Virus record (IMG/VR): IMGVR_UViG_3300047564_005702
Coordinates: 1 to 20,028 of that record
DNA: 20,028 nt
Strand: one strand, 5' to 3'
Origin: a virus
Below the pieces are notes generated by a model, which had not been told where the DNA came from, ran no database searches, and saw nothing but the letters and a program-made list of their open reading frames with translations. Each line of letters starts with the position of its first letter. Position 1 is the stretch's first letter. The translations under genes and the position numbers were made by a program. This document shows positions 13,095 through 20,028 of this stretch, piece after piece.

Positions 13095-16000
13095 ATGGCA
13101 AAATTACTTCCTTCATCAAAATCCTCAATAGTTAAATTTTCACCGATAATTTCGAAGAAATCTTTTGGCGTATCTTCAAATAAAACTGAAGATACGCCAA
13201 ATAAATTCAATATTGGAATACTAAAATCAGTACTTAAAATTGATAAAAAGGTTATAGTAATTGATAAATTATTGAAAGATTCACTCTTTTTGACAAAGAA
13301 ATCCGAAGAAAATAAAAAAAAGCAAGAAGAAAAGAAAGAATTTTCTGATAAAGAAAAAAAATTAGAAAAGAAAAATTTACCAAAAGAAAAAGCAGGTATT
13401 AATCTTCCATCTCCTCCAAAGATGGGATTTTTGGATTGGATTAAAAACTTTATTACTCAAACTATTCTTGGATTCTTTGCAGTTAGATTGATTAAATTTT
13501 TGCCTAAATTGTTGGAGATACTTCCAACAATTATCAATGTTAGTGATTTTATTATATCTTGGGGTGGAAAACTTTTAGATGGATTAATAACCTTTGTTGA
13601 TTGGGGATATAAAGCAATTGATGGAACAAAAGAAACTTTAAAAAAATTTGGTGGTGATGGATTAGAAAGTAATTTTGATAAATTTATTGGAGCAGTAGGT
13701 AATATAATAGATATTGCCATTATTGCTGCTATTGCTACTGCTGATAGTGGATCATTTGGCAAAGATAATAAACCCTCCGTGAATAAAAGAGGGTTTGATG
13801 TAAAGGGGAATAGAGTAAATAGAAGCGTACAAAACAGATATGCTCAAAGATATGGTAGAAACCAATTCGTAGATAGGTTTGGTAAAAAGAACTTACAGAA
13901 TCTATATGGAGGTGCAAGAAGAGGAATGTTTCAAAAAGGTGCTCGTAGTGCCTTTATGGGACTTGCTGGAAAAGGTGGAGCAAAAGCAATTCTTGGAACA
14001 GTAAGACCTTTACTGAAACGACTTCCAATTATTGGTGCATTGATTGATTTTGGATTATCTGTGGCACTCGGAGAAAATCCTGGAAGAGCAGCATTTAAGG
14101 CAATTGGTGCTGCACTTCTCGGATCTTTAGGTGCTGCCGTTGGATCTGTCGTTCCTGTTGCTGGAACTTTTCTTGGCGGATTACTTGGCGGATTTGCTGG
14201 TGATGCTATTGGTGGAGCATTATATGATATGTTCTTTGGAAATAAAAAACCAAAAACTGGAAAAGTTGCAAAAGCTGCTGGTGGTGGAATGCCATCAACT
14301 CGTGGGGGAAAGTTAGTAGGGGGTCCTCCAAAGAGAACTATAAAGAAAAAGAAAACTCCAAGAACATTATCAGCAACAAGACCAAAATTAAAACCGGGTT
14401 CTGCAATTGGTGGTGAGAAAAAAATAAAAGAACTATATCCTGAACCCAAAGATAAGACTAAAATGAGTCCCTTTGAGTTCTTGAAAAAATCTTATAATAG
14501 ATTAACAAAATTGAAAGAACTTGGGGGAGTTGCTTCTCTTGGTATTAAATCTGTAATGGGTGATAGATTAAATTATATAGATTTTAAAAGTGCAGCAACT
14601 GGAATTAATAATTGGATAAACAAAACTATGACTCCAGAAACACTTGCATACGCTGGTGGAGGAGAAGTTAATGTTCAACAAGTAATTTCTGGAGAAGATT
14701 ATAGTGATGTAATAGCAAAATCACTTCAACACTCAGTTGCACCAGAATCTGAAAAAATTATTCAGGACTTGATGAAACAGTTGATGTTAAAGAAAACTGA
14801 ACAGGAGATTAAAGAAAAAGAACCTACAGGAGAACCTACAACTCCAGAAGGAATACCATTGGGTGAAGGTGAAACTGCAAGTGGAAGAGCATTAATGTCT
14901 GGGTTAGTGCAAAGAGGATTTACTAAAGAAGAAGCGGCAGCAATTGTTGGTAATTTGTGGGCAGAATCTGGATTTAGGACAACTGCAACTAATCCAACTT
15001 CTGGTGCTTTTGGTCTTATGCAATGGTTGGGTGGTAGAAAATCTAGATTATATTCTTATGCTGCAGAGCAGGGAAAGCAAGTTACTGATGTTAATCTACA
15101 ATTAGATTATATTAAGTGGGAATTGAAGGGTGGGAATGCTTATGAAACCGCGCAATTCCAAAAAGCAATGGCATATGGAAGTGGTGTTGCTGATAAAACT
15201 AGAGGATTTGCTCAAGAAGTAGAAAGAGCAAGTGCTAGAGAACTTAGTTCCTCTATGTCAAAACGAGTGGGTGCTGCTGAATCGGTTTACGGTGGAAGAA
15301 TGGTTGCTGGTGAAAATCCTATATCAAATGTAAATTTAAAAGGGGGTAGTGGAAAATTTGTTCAGGGTAATTCTGGAAATTCTGGAGGAATTCATTTTCA
15401 TATTGGACCAGGAACTCAACCTGGTCAAGTTGACACGAGATATAATTCTGATGCAAGAATATCAGCATCAAAAGTAATAAAACATTTTCTTGGTAAAAAG
15501 TCTTTATATGATGGTAGGAGGGATACAAGTTATACTTCAGGTAGTGGTGCCGAAGTTATGGCGGCACAAAAAGCTCATAGTGCTTCTGGATCTCAGGGAG
15601 GAATTGATATTCAAGTTGGTGGTGGATACGACCCAGGAGCAAAAGTTCAATTTCCATTTGCAGTTAGTAATATGGCCTATCGCCCAGGTGGGTTTGGAGT
15701 CAGTGCTAAAATTAATGGACTTAATGCATTTGTTGCTCACGGTAGATATGATGAAAATGGTAAAATCGCTAAGCAAGAAAGGGGAATTAATTTATATGCA
15801 TTTCACGGAATGAATAAAGTAATGTCCAAAGATGGATTATTAAAGTACCATAAAGGAGAGTTTATTAGTGTTACTGATGCAGATTCTTTTAGATTAGTTG
15901 GTAATATTCTTATGGATATTAATGGTATTGAAAATAAATCCCAATTGATCGCAAGAGCTCCATCAATCATTGAGAAACTCAAATCAATTTCTGGTTATAC

Positions 16001-16160
16001 TGACTATGAACAAGAACAATCGCAGATAGTATTTGTCCCTATGCAATCTGAATCTTCAGAATTTTTACCATTAGGATCTAAAACTTCTATACCTTCTTAC
16101 TATCCACCATCCATAGATAGTATGGGGGATCAAATGAGCGACTCTTTAATGTACGGATAA
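13095..16160 (+). CDS. Tape-measure-like virion protein with tail-lysozyme domain
   Basis: A 1021-residue virion protein. Layout: a lysine/glutamate-rich N-terminal helix (60-100); an amphipathic/hydrophobic region (110-220: WIKNFITQTILGFFAVRLIKFL); a basic RYGRNQF linker; a glycine-zipper segment (335-382) resembling that of the preceding protein (shared GSVVP); AGGG turns; a phage tail-lysozyme domain (about 590-735: GFTKEEAAAIVGNLWAESGF, GAFGLMQWLG, NLQLDYIKWEL) with the likely catalytic Glu in AESGF near 622; and a C-terminal region (760-905) with IHFHIGPG and VAHGRYDE that resembles a degenerate M23-type fold. It probably opens peptidoglycan during injection. It starts two bases after the upstream stop. 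A 15-bp hairpin lies near its 5' end. Confidence 0.75.
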   Translation: MAKLLPSSKSSIVKFSPIISKKSFGVSSNKTEDTPNKFNIGILKSVLKIDKKVIVIDKLLKDSLFLTKKSEENKKKQEEKKEFSDKEKKLEKKNLPKEKAGINLPSPPKMGFLDWIKNFITQTILGFFAVRLIKFLPKLLEILPTIINVSDFIISWGGKLLDGLITFVDWGYKAIDGTKETLKKFGGDGLESNFDKFIGAVGNIIDIAIIAAIATADSGSFGKDNKPSVNKRGFDVKGNRVNRSVQNRYAQRYGRNQFVDRFGKKNLQNLYGGARRGMFQKGARSAFMGLAGKGGAKAILGTVRPLLKRLPIIGALIDFGLSVALGENPGRAAFKAIGAALLGSLGAAVGSVVPVAGTFLGGLLGGFAGDAIGGALYDMFFGNKKPKTGKVAKAAGGGMPSTRGGKLVGGPPKRTIKKKKTPRTLSATRPKLKPGSAIGGEKKIKELYPEPKDKTKMSPFEFLKKSYNRLTKLKELGGVASLGIKSVMGDRLNYIDFKSAATGINNWINKTMTPETLAYAGGGEVNVQQVISGEDYSDVIAKSLQHSVAPESEKIIQDLMKQLMLKKTEQEIKEKEPTGEPTTPEGIPLGEGETASGRALMSGLVQRGFTKEEAAAIVGNLWAESGFRTTATNPTSGAFGLMQWLGGRKSRLYSYAAEQGKQVTDVNLQLDYIKWELKGGNAYETAQFQKAMAYGSGVADKTRGFAQEVERASARELSSSMSKRVGAAESVYGGRMVAGENPISNVNLKGGSGKFVQGNSGNSGGIHFHIGPGTQPGQVDTRYNSDARISASKVIKHFLGKKSLYDGRRDTSYTSGSGAEVMAAQKAHSASGSQGGIDIQVGGGYDPGAKVQFPFAVSNMAYRPGGFGVSAKINGLNAFVAHGRYDENGKIAKQERGINLYAFHGMNKVMSKDGLLKYHKGEFISVTDADSFRLVGNILMDINGIENKSQLIARAPSIIEKLKSISGYTDYEQEQSQIVFVPMQSESSEFLPLGSKTSIPSYYPPSIDSMGDQMSDSLMYG
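13164..13201 (+). repeat. Perfect 15-bp inverted repeat early in the tail-lysozyme gene
   Basis: TTTGGCGTATCTTCA (13164-13178) is exactly complementary to TGAAGATACGCCAAA (13187-13201), with an 8-nt loop (AATAAAAC). It is in coding sequence 69 bases after the ATG, in the disordered N-terminus. No T-run follows, so a simple terminator is unlikely. This is the longest perfect stem I found in the window. Confidence 0.85.
13770..13796 (+). repeat. 8-bp inverted repeat inside the tail-lysozyme gene
   Basis: AAACCCTC (13770-13777) is exactly complementary to GAGGGTTT (13789-13796), with an 11-nt loop. It falls in the basic linker of the 1021-residue protein. Weaker than the other hairpins and possibly chance. 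Confidence 0.55.
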
Positions 16161-16163
16161 AAA

Positions 16164-17507
16164 ATGATTAATGTAACCGAATCACTTAAAAAGTCTAGTA
16201 ATAATATACCAATTTTTGAACTCTTTCCAAACGAAGGAGGAGAACCAATTGCGTTAAATAAAGGTGTTTCTGAATTGCATTATTATGAAAATATATTAGC
16301 AGAAAGTATTAGAGTTCAAGCGGTTGTTGTTGATACCGGAAATTCTGGAGAGGCAGATGATGGCACAGGAGCATCGATAGGATTTGCAGAAGCACTTAAA
16401 ATTGGTAATGGGGAAAAAATATATTTACAGATAGAAGATGGATTTGATCCTCCTAATAAACTTTCATTTATTAGTGATCCTAATTCATTTCATTTAAATC
16501 AAACACAAAAAATATCAGAGCATACTCAAAAAAGTGTTTTTTCTCTTGACTTAGTATCAAGAGAATTTTTAAAGAATGAATCTTCAGATGCAAGAGTTGT
16601 AAAAAGATATGATGGAAAAATATCAGATCATGTTAAAAAAATTCTAGAAGAAAATTTAAAAACAGAAAAGGAACTTGATATTGAAGTTACTGAAAATAAG
16701 TTCAATTTTATTGGGACAACAAAAAAACCATTCTGGACAATTTATTGGTTGGCAAAAAAATCTGTTCCAGTTATTCCGGGTGCTTTAGGAAAAACTGCAG
16801 GATTCTTGTTTTTTGAAAATGCGGATGGTTATAAATTTAAGTCCGTTGATAAAATGTTTGATCGGATTGCAGTCAAAAAATATATTTTTAACAATACTAC
16901 TTCTACTATAGTTCCAGTTGGTTACGATGGAAAAATTTTAAACTACGAATCAACAGATTGTAGTGATTTTCAATCAAAACTTCAAATGGGAACATATCAC
17001 TCCGAGAACAAAGGAGTTGATTCCTATGAAAGTTTTTATGATGAAAAACCAGTTGATTTGAATTTACAAGAACCAATTGTAATTACTGGAGGAACTGATT
17101 TTAAATTTGTAAATGAAGAATTTACTGATTTCCCAACACGGTTTAATTGGAGTCTTGATTCTGTAGGATTTCTTCCAGAGGGAAATAGTTTAACTGAGCA
17201 ACTTAAAAAATCAAAAGAACTTGATATTGATAAGCAGCAAATTCAGAGTAGAGCTTCATCGAGATATAATCAATTATTTACTATAACTTTAAAGATTACT
17301 CTTGCGGGAGACTTTAGTTTGAGAGCTGGAGATTTGATACATTGCGATTTTCCCGAACTTTCGACTAAACCAAATCCAAGTTATAATCCAAGAATGAGTG
17401 GAATTTATATGATTTCCGCTTTATGTCATACTATCAGTGCAAATGAAACATATACAAATCTTGAATTGGTTCGTGATTCTTATGGAAGAAAACCAGCTCA
17501 AATGTGA
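16164..17507 (+). CDS. 27: Baseplate hub protein, gp27-like
   Basis: A 447-residue protein compared with 391 for T4 gp27, the trimeric hub that holds gp5. Features that fit: a beta-rich first domain (LHYYENILAESIRVQAVVVDTG, then EKIYLQIED), a segment HTQKSVFSLDLVSREF, the second-domain helix (DHVKKILEENL), FWTIYWLAKKSVP with GFLFFENADGYKF, and a closing FTITLKITLAGDFSLRAGDLIHCDFP followed by SGIYMISALCHTISANETYTNLEL. That last stretch is the 'low-affinity tube domain' pattern shared with gp27 and Mu gp44. The match is structural in style rather than clear identity. It lies three bases after the tape-measure-like gene and is followed by cp12, then gp5, its T4 partner. The late box at 17508 abuts its stop. 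Confidence 0.6.
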   Translation: MINVTESLKKSSNNIPIFELFPNEGGEPIALNKGVSELHYYENILAESIRVQAVVVDTGNSGEADDGTGASIGFAEALKIGNGEKIYLQIEDGFDPPNKLSFISDPNSFHLNQTQKISEHTQKSVFSLDLVSREFLKNESSDARVVKRYDGKISDHVKKILEENLKTEKELDIEVTENKFNFIGTTKKPFWTIYWLAKKSVPVIPGALGKTAGFLFFENADGYKFKSVDKMFDRIAVKKYIFNNTTSTIVPVGYDGKILNYESTDCSDFQSKLQMGTYHSENKGVDSYESFYDEKPVDLNLQEPIVITGGTDFKFVNEEFTDFPTRFNWSLDSVGFLPEGNSLTEQLKKSKELDIDKQQIQSRASSRYNQLFTITLKITLAGDFSLRAGDLIHCDFPELSTKPNPSYNPRMSGIYMISALCHTISANETYTNLELVRDSYGRKPAQM

Positions 17508-17514
17508 ATAAATA
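17508..17514 (+). promoter_or_regulatory. Late-type promoter box before cp12
   Basis: ATAAATA directly follows the TGA of the gp27-like gene and precedes the cp12 ATG by 25 bases, the same spacing seen for the gp26 and gp4 late boxes. The leading T of the full TATAAATA is an A here. Confidence 0.5.
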
Positions 17515-17539
17515 ATATGACTTATTTACTTGTGCTCAT

Positions 17540-17755
17540 ATGAGCAGGACACTTCAGCAACACATTAATAATGACCGTGATGAGTTAGATAATCCTAACA
17601 CTAGTGGTCAGCGTCGTCGTCATTTAGAAGGAGAACTTGATGCTCTTGAGCAATATCAAGTTAATCATCCGAATGATGACCATGATCCAAATGCTTTGGA
17701 ACTTTATTGTGATGCTAATCCAGATGCCCCCGAGTGTAGATTATATGAAGATTAA
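17540..17755 (+). CDS. cp12: CP12-like Calvin-cycle regulator (auxiliary metabolic gene)
   Basis: A 71-residue hydrophilic protein. The end, CDANPDAPECRLYED, matches the C-terminal CP12 signature: C57 and C66 eight residues apart, then ECRxYE, the part that inserts into GAPDH. The core helix LEGELDALEQY resembles the VEEL region; the N-terminal cysteine pair of plant CP12 is absent, as in several cyanobacterial and phage forms. In cyanobacteria, CP12 holds GAPDH and phosphoribulokinase inactive under oxidising conditions; phage CP12 is thought to shut down carbon fixation and favour the pentose phosphate pathway. It lies inside the hub cluster. The ATG sits in a 12-bp palindrome and has no Shine-Dalgarno. 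Confidence 0.75.
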   Translation: MSRTLQQHINNDRDELDNPNTSGQRRRHLEGELDALEQYQVNHPNDDHDPNALELYCDANPDAPECRLYED

Positions 17756-17757
17756 TT

Positions 17758-19548
17758 ATGTCTGACGTAACAACTGGAAAAGGATTTGATTCTGAATTTT
17801 TAACTCACCCGCCTCGTTGGTTTGGTCGTATAGAATCAAGTGAAACGTGGAGGGATAATATTGCCGCAAAAAAATTTGATCAACTTTCCGACATTAAAGG
17901 TTGGGGGTATCGATATAAAGTAAGAATTTTTAGTTGGCATACTGGGGATATGAATATCGTGCCCCCAGATCAAATGGTGATGGCAAATGTTGTTTTACCA
18001 GTAACATCTGGATCTGGACTTGGTGGATTTGGAGAAACACCATGCCTTTCCGCTGGTTGTATTGTAACTGGATTCTTTATGGATGGAATGGGTGGGCAAG
18101 AACCCTATATTGATGGTGTTCTTGGAAACTCAAATAATAATGTACCAAAAGAAAGAGGAGGACCTCCTCCAAATAATAATCCAACTGCAGCAAGATCTAC
18201 AGCACAAAATTTAGATAACTTAACTACTGCACAACTAAAAAATCTTTTAAACCCAGCAAAAACTCCAACAAAACAAGAATTTGCAGCTGCTGCCACAGCA
18301 AGAGAAGCAGCAACAGCAGCTGGACTCCCTAAAGATGAGATTGAAAGACAAGTTTTATTAGCAACAGTAAAAGCATCTCAACCAGAGCAATCTCCACCAA
18401 GACAAGTAAAGGAAAAGCAAAGCACTCTTGGATATCAATTATATGATTCAACTTTCAATAATCCAAATTTTGCAAAATTACCAGATTTTAGAACGGTAAG
18501 TAAATTAAATTTAGGTGGAGTTCCTGGCCCATCTAACTTTCCATTATATACATTTGATTCTTTACATCTTGATCCGGTTAAATCTTACTTAATGCAGGAT
18601 GAAGATAAAAAGATTTTAAGACCCTTAATAAGTTCATGTAAGAAAAAGAATTCCGAAGTGAAAGGAATTCAAAGAGTTATTAAAAATCTTTTAAATGAAG
18701 TAGAAAAAATAAAAAAATTTGCAGGAGAAGTGACTGCATTTGCAAATTCTATTGTCGATCAAGTTACAGGATTAATTAGCAAAGCAACTGAATATATTGC
18801 TTCATTTATGAAGAGTATATTAGATAATGTTATATCATATGTTCAGAATAAAGTTTCTGATGTGGTTAAGGAAGTTCAAGCATTTTTGTTTCCTGGAGAA
18901 ATTCCTACATTAACTTCAATTACAGAAAATGGTTTAGAAGGAATAAATTGTATATTTCAAAAAATTATAAGACAATTAATTCCTACTATCACCGAATTAT
19001 TAAAAAATCTTTTAGATAAAGCAATCAATGGTCCTTTATGTGCAACAGAGCAATTAATTTCTGATTTTCTTTTTAATGGTGTTTTAGATCAAATAAGTAG
19101 TATGGTAAATACTGCCATACAAGCTATAACAAACTTGGTTGGAATTGGTTCTAGTTTTGTAGGGAATATATTTAATGCTTTGGATTTTATTACTGGAATT
19201 TTAGAATTCTTTAAATGTGATGAAGAAAAATCATGCCCAGATTATAATGAAATAAATCTTATAGGACCTGCATTGCCTGGCGGTGATGTTCCTGCACCAG
19301 TGCCTGATGGAAATAAAACTCCTTCTGATGGCGATAAAACTATTGTTGGCGATACGCTTAATACCTCAGAGGGTCTAAGTGAAGGTAAGGCAGAAGCACA
19401 ACCACAATCTAATATTGCTGCTGGAACTGGATCTGTAAGTTCAACAAATCCTATACCTTCAGGCACAGAAGACACACGAACATTTGGGCAGATAGAACGG
19501 GATCAACTTAGGCAAGGTATTTCTCCAGGAGATGTTTCATTCATTTAA
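17758..19548 (+). CDS. 5: Baseplate hub/spike protein gp5 without a lysozyme domain
   Basis: A 596-residue protein. The first ~130 residues match the T4 gp5 OB-fold: RWFGRIES, YRYKVRIFSWHTGDM, PDQMVMANVVLPVTSGSGLGGFGE, then SAGCIVTGFFMDG and YIDGVLGNS. An Ala/Gln-rich linker follows (140-215). Then comes a long helical region (270-490) with heptad-like hydrophobics (KNLLNEVEKIKKF, VQNKVSDVVKEV, ITELLKNLLDKA, FNALDFITGILEFF) and five cysteines. A Pro/Gly-rich tail ends it. T4 gp5 has a lysozyme domain and a beta-helix with VKG-type octads; neither is visible here. The ATG follows the cp12 stop by two bases with no Shine-Dalgarno. Confidence 0.8.
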   Translation: MSDVTTGKGFDSEFLTHPPRWFGRIESSETWRDNIAAKKFDQLSDIKGWGYRYKVRIFSWHTGDMNIVPPDQMVMANVVLPVTSGSGLGGFGETPCLSAGCIVTGFFMDGMGGQEPYIDGVLGNSNNNVPKERGGPPPNNNPTAARSTAQNLDNLTTAQLKNLLNPAKTPTKQEFAAAATAREAATAAGLPKDEIERQVLLATVKASQPEQSPPRQVKEKQSTLGYQLYDSTFNNPNFAKLPDFRTVSKLNLGGVPGPSNFPLYTFDSLHLDPVKSYLMQDEDKKILRPLISSCKKKNSEVKGIQRVIKNLLNEVEKIKKFAGEVTAFANSIVDQVTGLISKATEYIASFMKSILDNVISYVQNKVSDVVKEVQAFLFPGEIPTLTSITENGLEGINCIFQKIIRQLIPTITELLKNLLDKAINGPLCATEQLISDFLFNGVLDQISSMVNTAIQAITNLVGIGSSFVGNIFNALDFITGILEFFKCDEEKSCPDYNEINLIGPALPGGDVPAPVPDGNKTPSDGDKTIVGDTLNTSEGLSEGKAEAQPQSNIAAGTGSVSSTNPIPSGTEDTRTFGQIERDQLRQGISPGDVSFI

Positions 19549-19550
19549 TT

Positions 19551-20028
19551 ATGACATTTACAAATAAAGTTCCGGATAGATCAATACGAGTTTCATTTTA
19601 TGATAAGGATGGAGTTCGCGTTGATAATGTAACAAAAGCACAAGCAACCACTGTTAATCCTGGTCTTGTAGAATTTTATGGAACAGATCGTGTATTTTAT
19701 TTCCAAGATAAAAATGGTCTTCAAAGAGAACTTACTCTAAATGAAGTACTACAATTAAAACCAGAAACTGATTTAATCAGCAGCACTGCTTTAATTGGAT
19801 CAGGGTGTCCAACTGCACCTCAACCCTGCGGACCACCAAAGGTTCAATTTTTTGGCGGTGAAGGAGTTGGAGCTATGGCAAATGCCGTAATTAGTCCAAT
19901 TTCTTCTGGTGTAATGGCATTTGATATAGTAAATCCCGGAAAAAATTATAAATCTCCTCCTATTACAGTTCTTCAAGATGAATGTGGAAAAGGTAATGGA
20001 AGTTCTTTAAAATCTATTTTAAGTAATG
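19551..20028 (+). CDS. Virion structural protein, N-terminal part (runs off the window)
   Basis: Open from ATG 19551 to the window end (159 residues so far). It begins MTFTNKVPDRSIRVSFYDKDG and has a beta-rich first domain (VEFYGTDRVFYFQDKNG). A CPTAPQPCGPP turn is followed by the unit VNPGKNYKSPPITVLQDECGKG. That 'PG-Y-SPP-V-DECG-G-G' pattern recurs in large cyanophage tail or baseplate structural proteins, where it often repeats; only one copy is seen here. No T4 counterpart is recognised. It follows gp5 by two bases, so it belongs to the same late operon and probably to the baseplate or spike. Confidence 0.65.
   Translation, partial: MTFTNKVPDRSIRVSFYDKDGVRVDNVTKAQATTVNPGLVEFYGTDRVFYFQDKNGLQRELTLNEVLQLKPETDLISSTALIGSGCPTAPQPCGPPKVQFFGGEGVGAMANAVISPISSGVMAFDIVNPGKNYKSPPITVLQDECGKGNGSSLKSILSN

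Noticed and set aside
13931-14449. 172-residue open frame on the minus strand
   Set aside because: Antisense to the glycine/alanine-rich part of the tail-lysozyme protein; the Pro/Ala/Gly-rich translation is what such a mirror frame gives.
14825-14847. Short direct repeat GAACCTACA
   Set aside because: Simply encodes a repeated EPT linker before the lysozyme domain; no sign of a mobile or array repeat.
1-20028. tRNA genes, CRISPR arrays, insertion sequences, integrase or attachment sites
   Set aside because: I looked in all gaps between genes (each under about 180 bases) and saw no cloverleaf, spaced repeat, transposase or integrase.

Overview
The window looks like part of a T4-like myovirus infecting marine cyanobacteria (a cyanomyovirus). 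The evidence is the AT-rich DNA, recognisable T4 core proteins (gp32, gp59, gp53, gp48, gp4, gp54, gp26, gp5), the cyanophage-typical thyX and phoH genes, a DUF1825 protein, and a small CP12-like protein whose C-terminal motif matches the Calvin-cycle regulator of cyanobacteria. All names come from reading the protein sequences; no database search was possible.

Layout. (1) Positions 1-160: the end of an upstream gene, a terminator, and a sigma70-type promoter whose -35 lies inside the terminator hairpin. (2) Positions 180-2962 (+): nucleotide and DNA metabolism. Two small ORFs, thyX, a small hypothetical, phoH and a PD-(D/E)XK exonuclease are packed with overlaps or no gaps. (3) Positions 2959-5272 (+): a consensus sigma70 promoter followed by a gp33-like late-transcription factor, helicase loader gp59, a DUF1825 protein and ssDNA-binding protein gp32. 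gp32 has its own promoter and a leader that can fold as a pseudoknot. (4) Positions 5273-8326 (-): gp4, gp48 and gp53, with late-type promoters (TATAAATA, ATAAATA). gp32 and gp53 converge with no spacer, and the gp32 terminator lies inside the gp53 coding end. (5) Positions 8364-20028 (+): baseplate, hub and tape-measure cluster. It holds gp54, gp26, a short gp51-like ORF, a 916-aa tape-measure-like protein, a 1021-aa tape-measure-like protein with a tail-lysozyme domain, a gp27-like hub protein, CP12, gp5 and the start of another structural protein.

How it fits together. The left part supplies nucleotides, replication proteins and the late-transcription switch. The right part builds the baseplate hub, tube cap and tape measure. 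Three sigma70-like promoters (each with a 17-bp spacer) serve the left part, and T4-late-type boxes serve the structural genes and also cp12.

Most notable: the end of gp26 carries a full candidate -1 frameshift signal (upstream SD-like GGAAGG, slippery T TTT TTC, downstream hairpin) that would fuse gp26 to the next ORF just before the tape-measure gene, the arrangement of lambda G/GT. Also notable are a gp32-leader pseudoknot, perfect hairpins inside coding sequence (15 bp in the tail-lysozyme gene, 11 bp in thyX), and a gp5 with no recognisable lysozyme domain while the neighbouring tape-measure-like protein has one.
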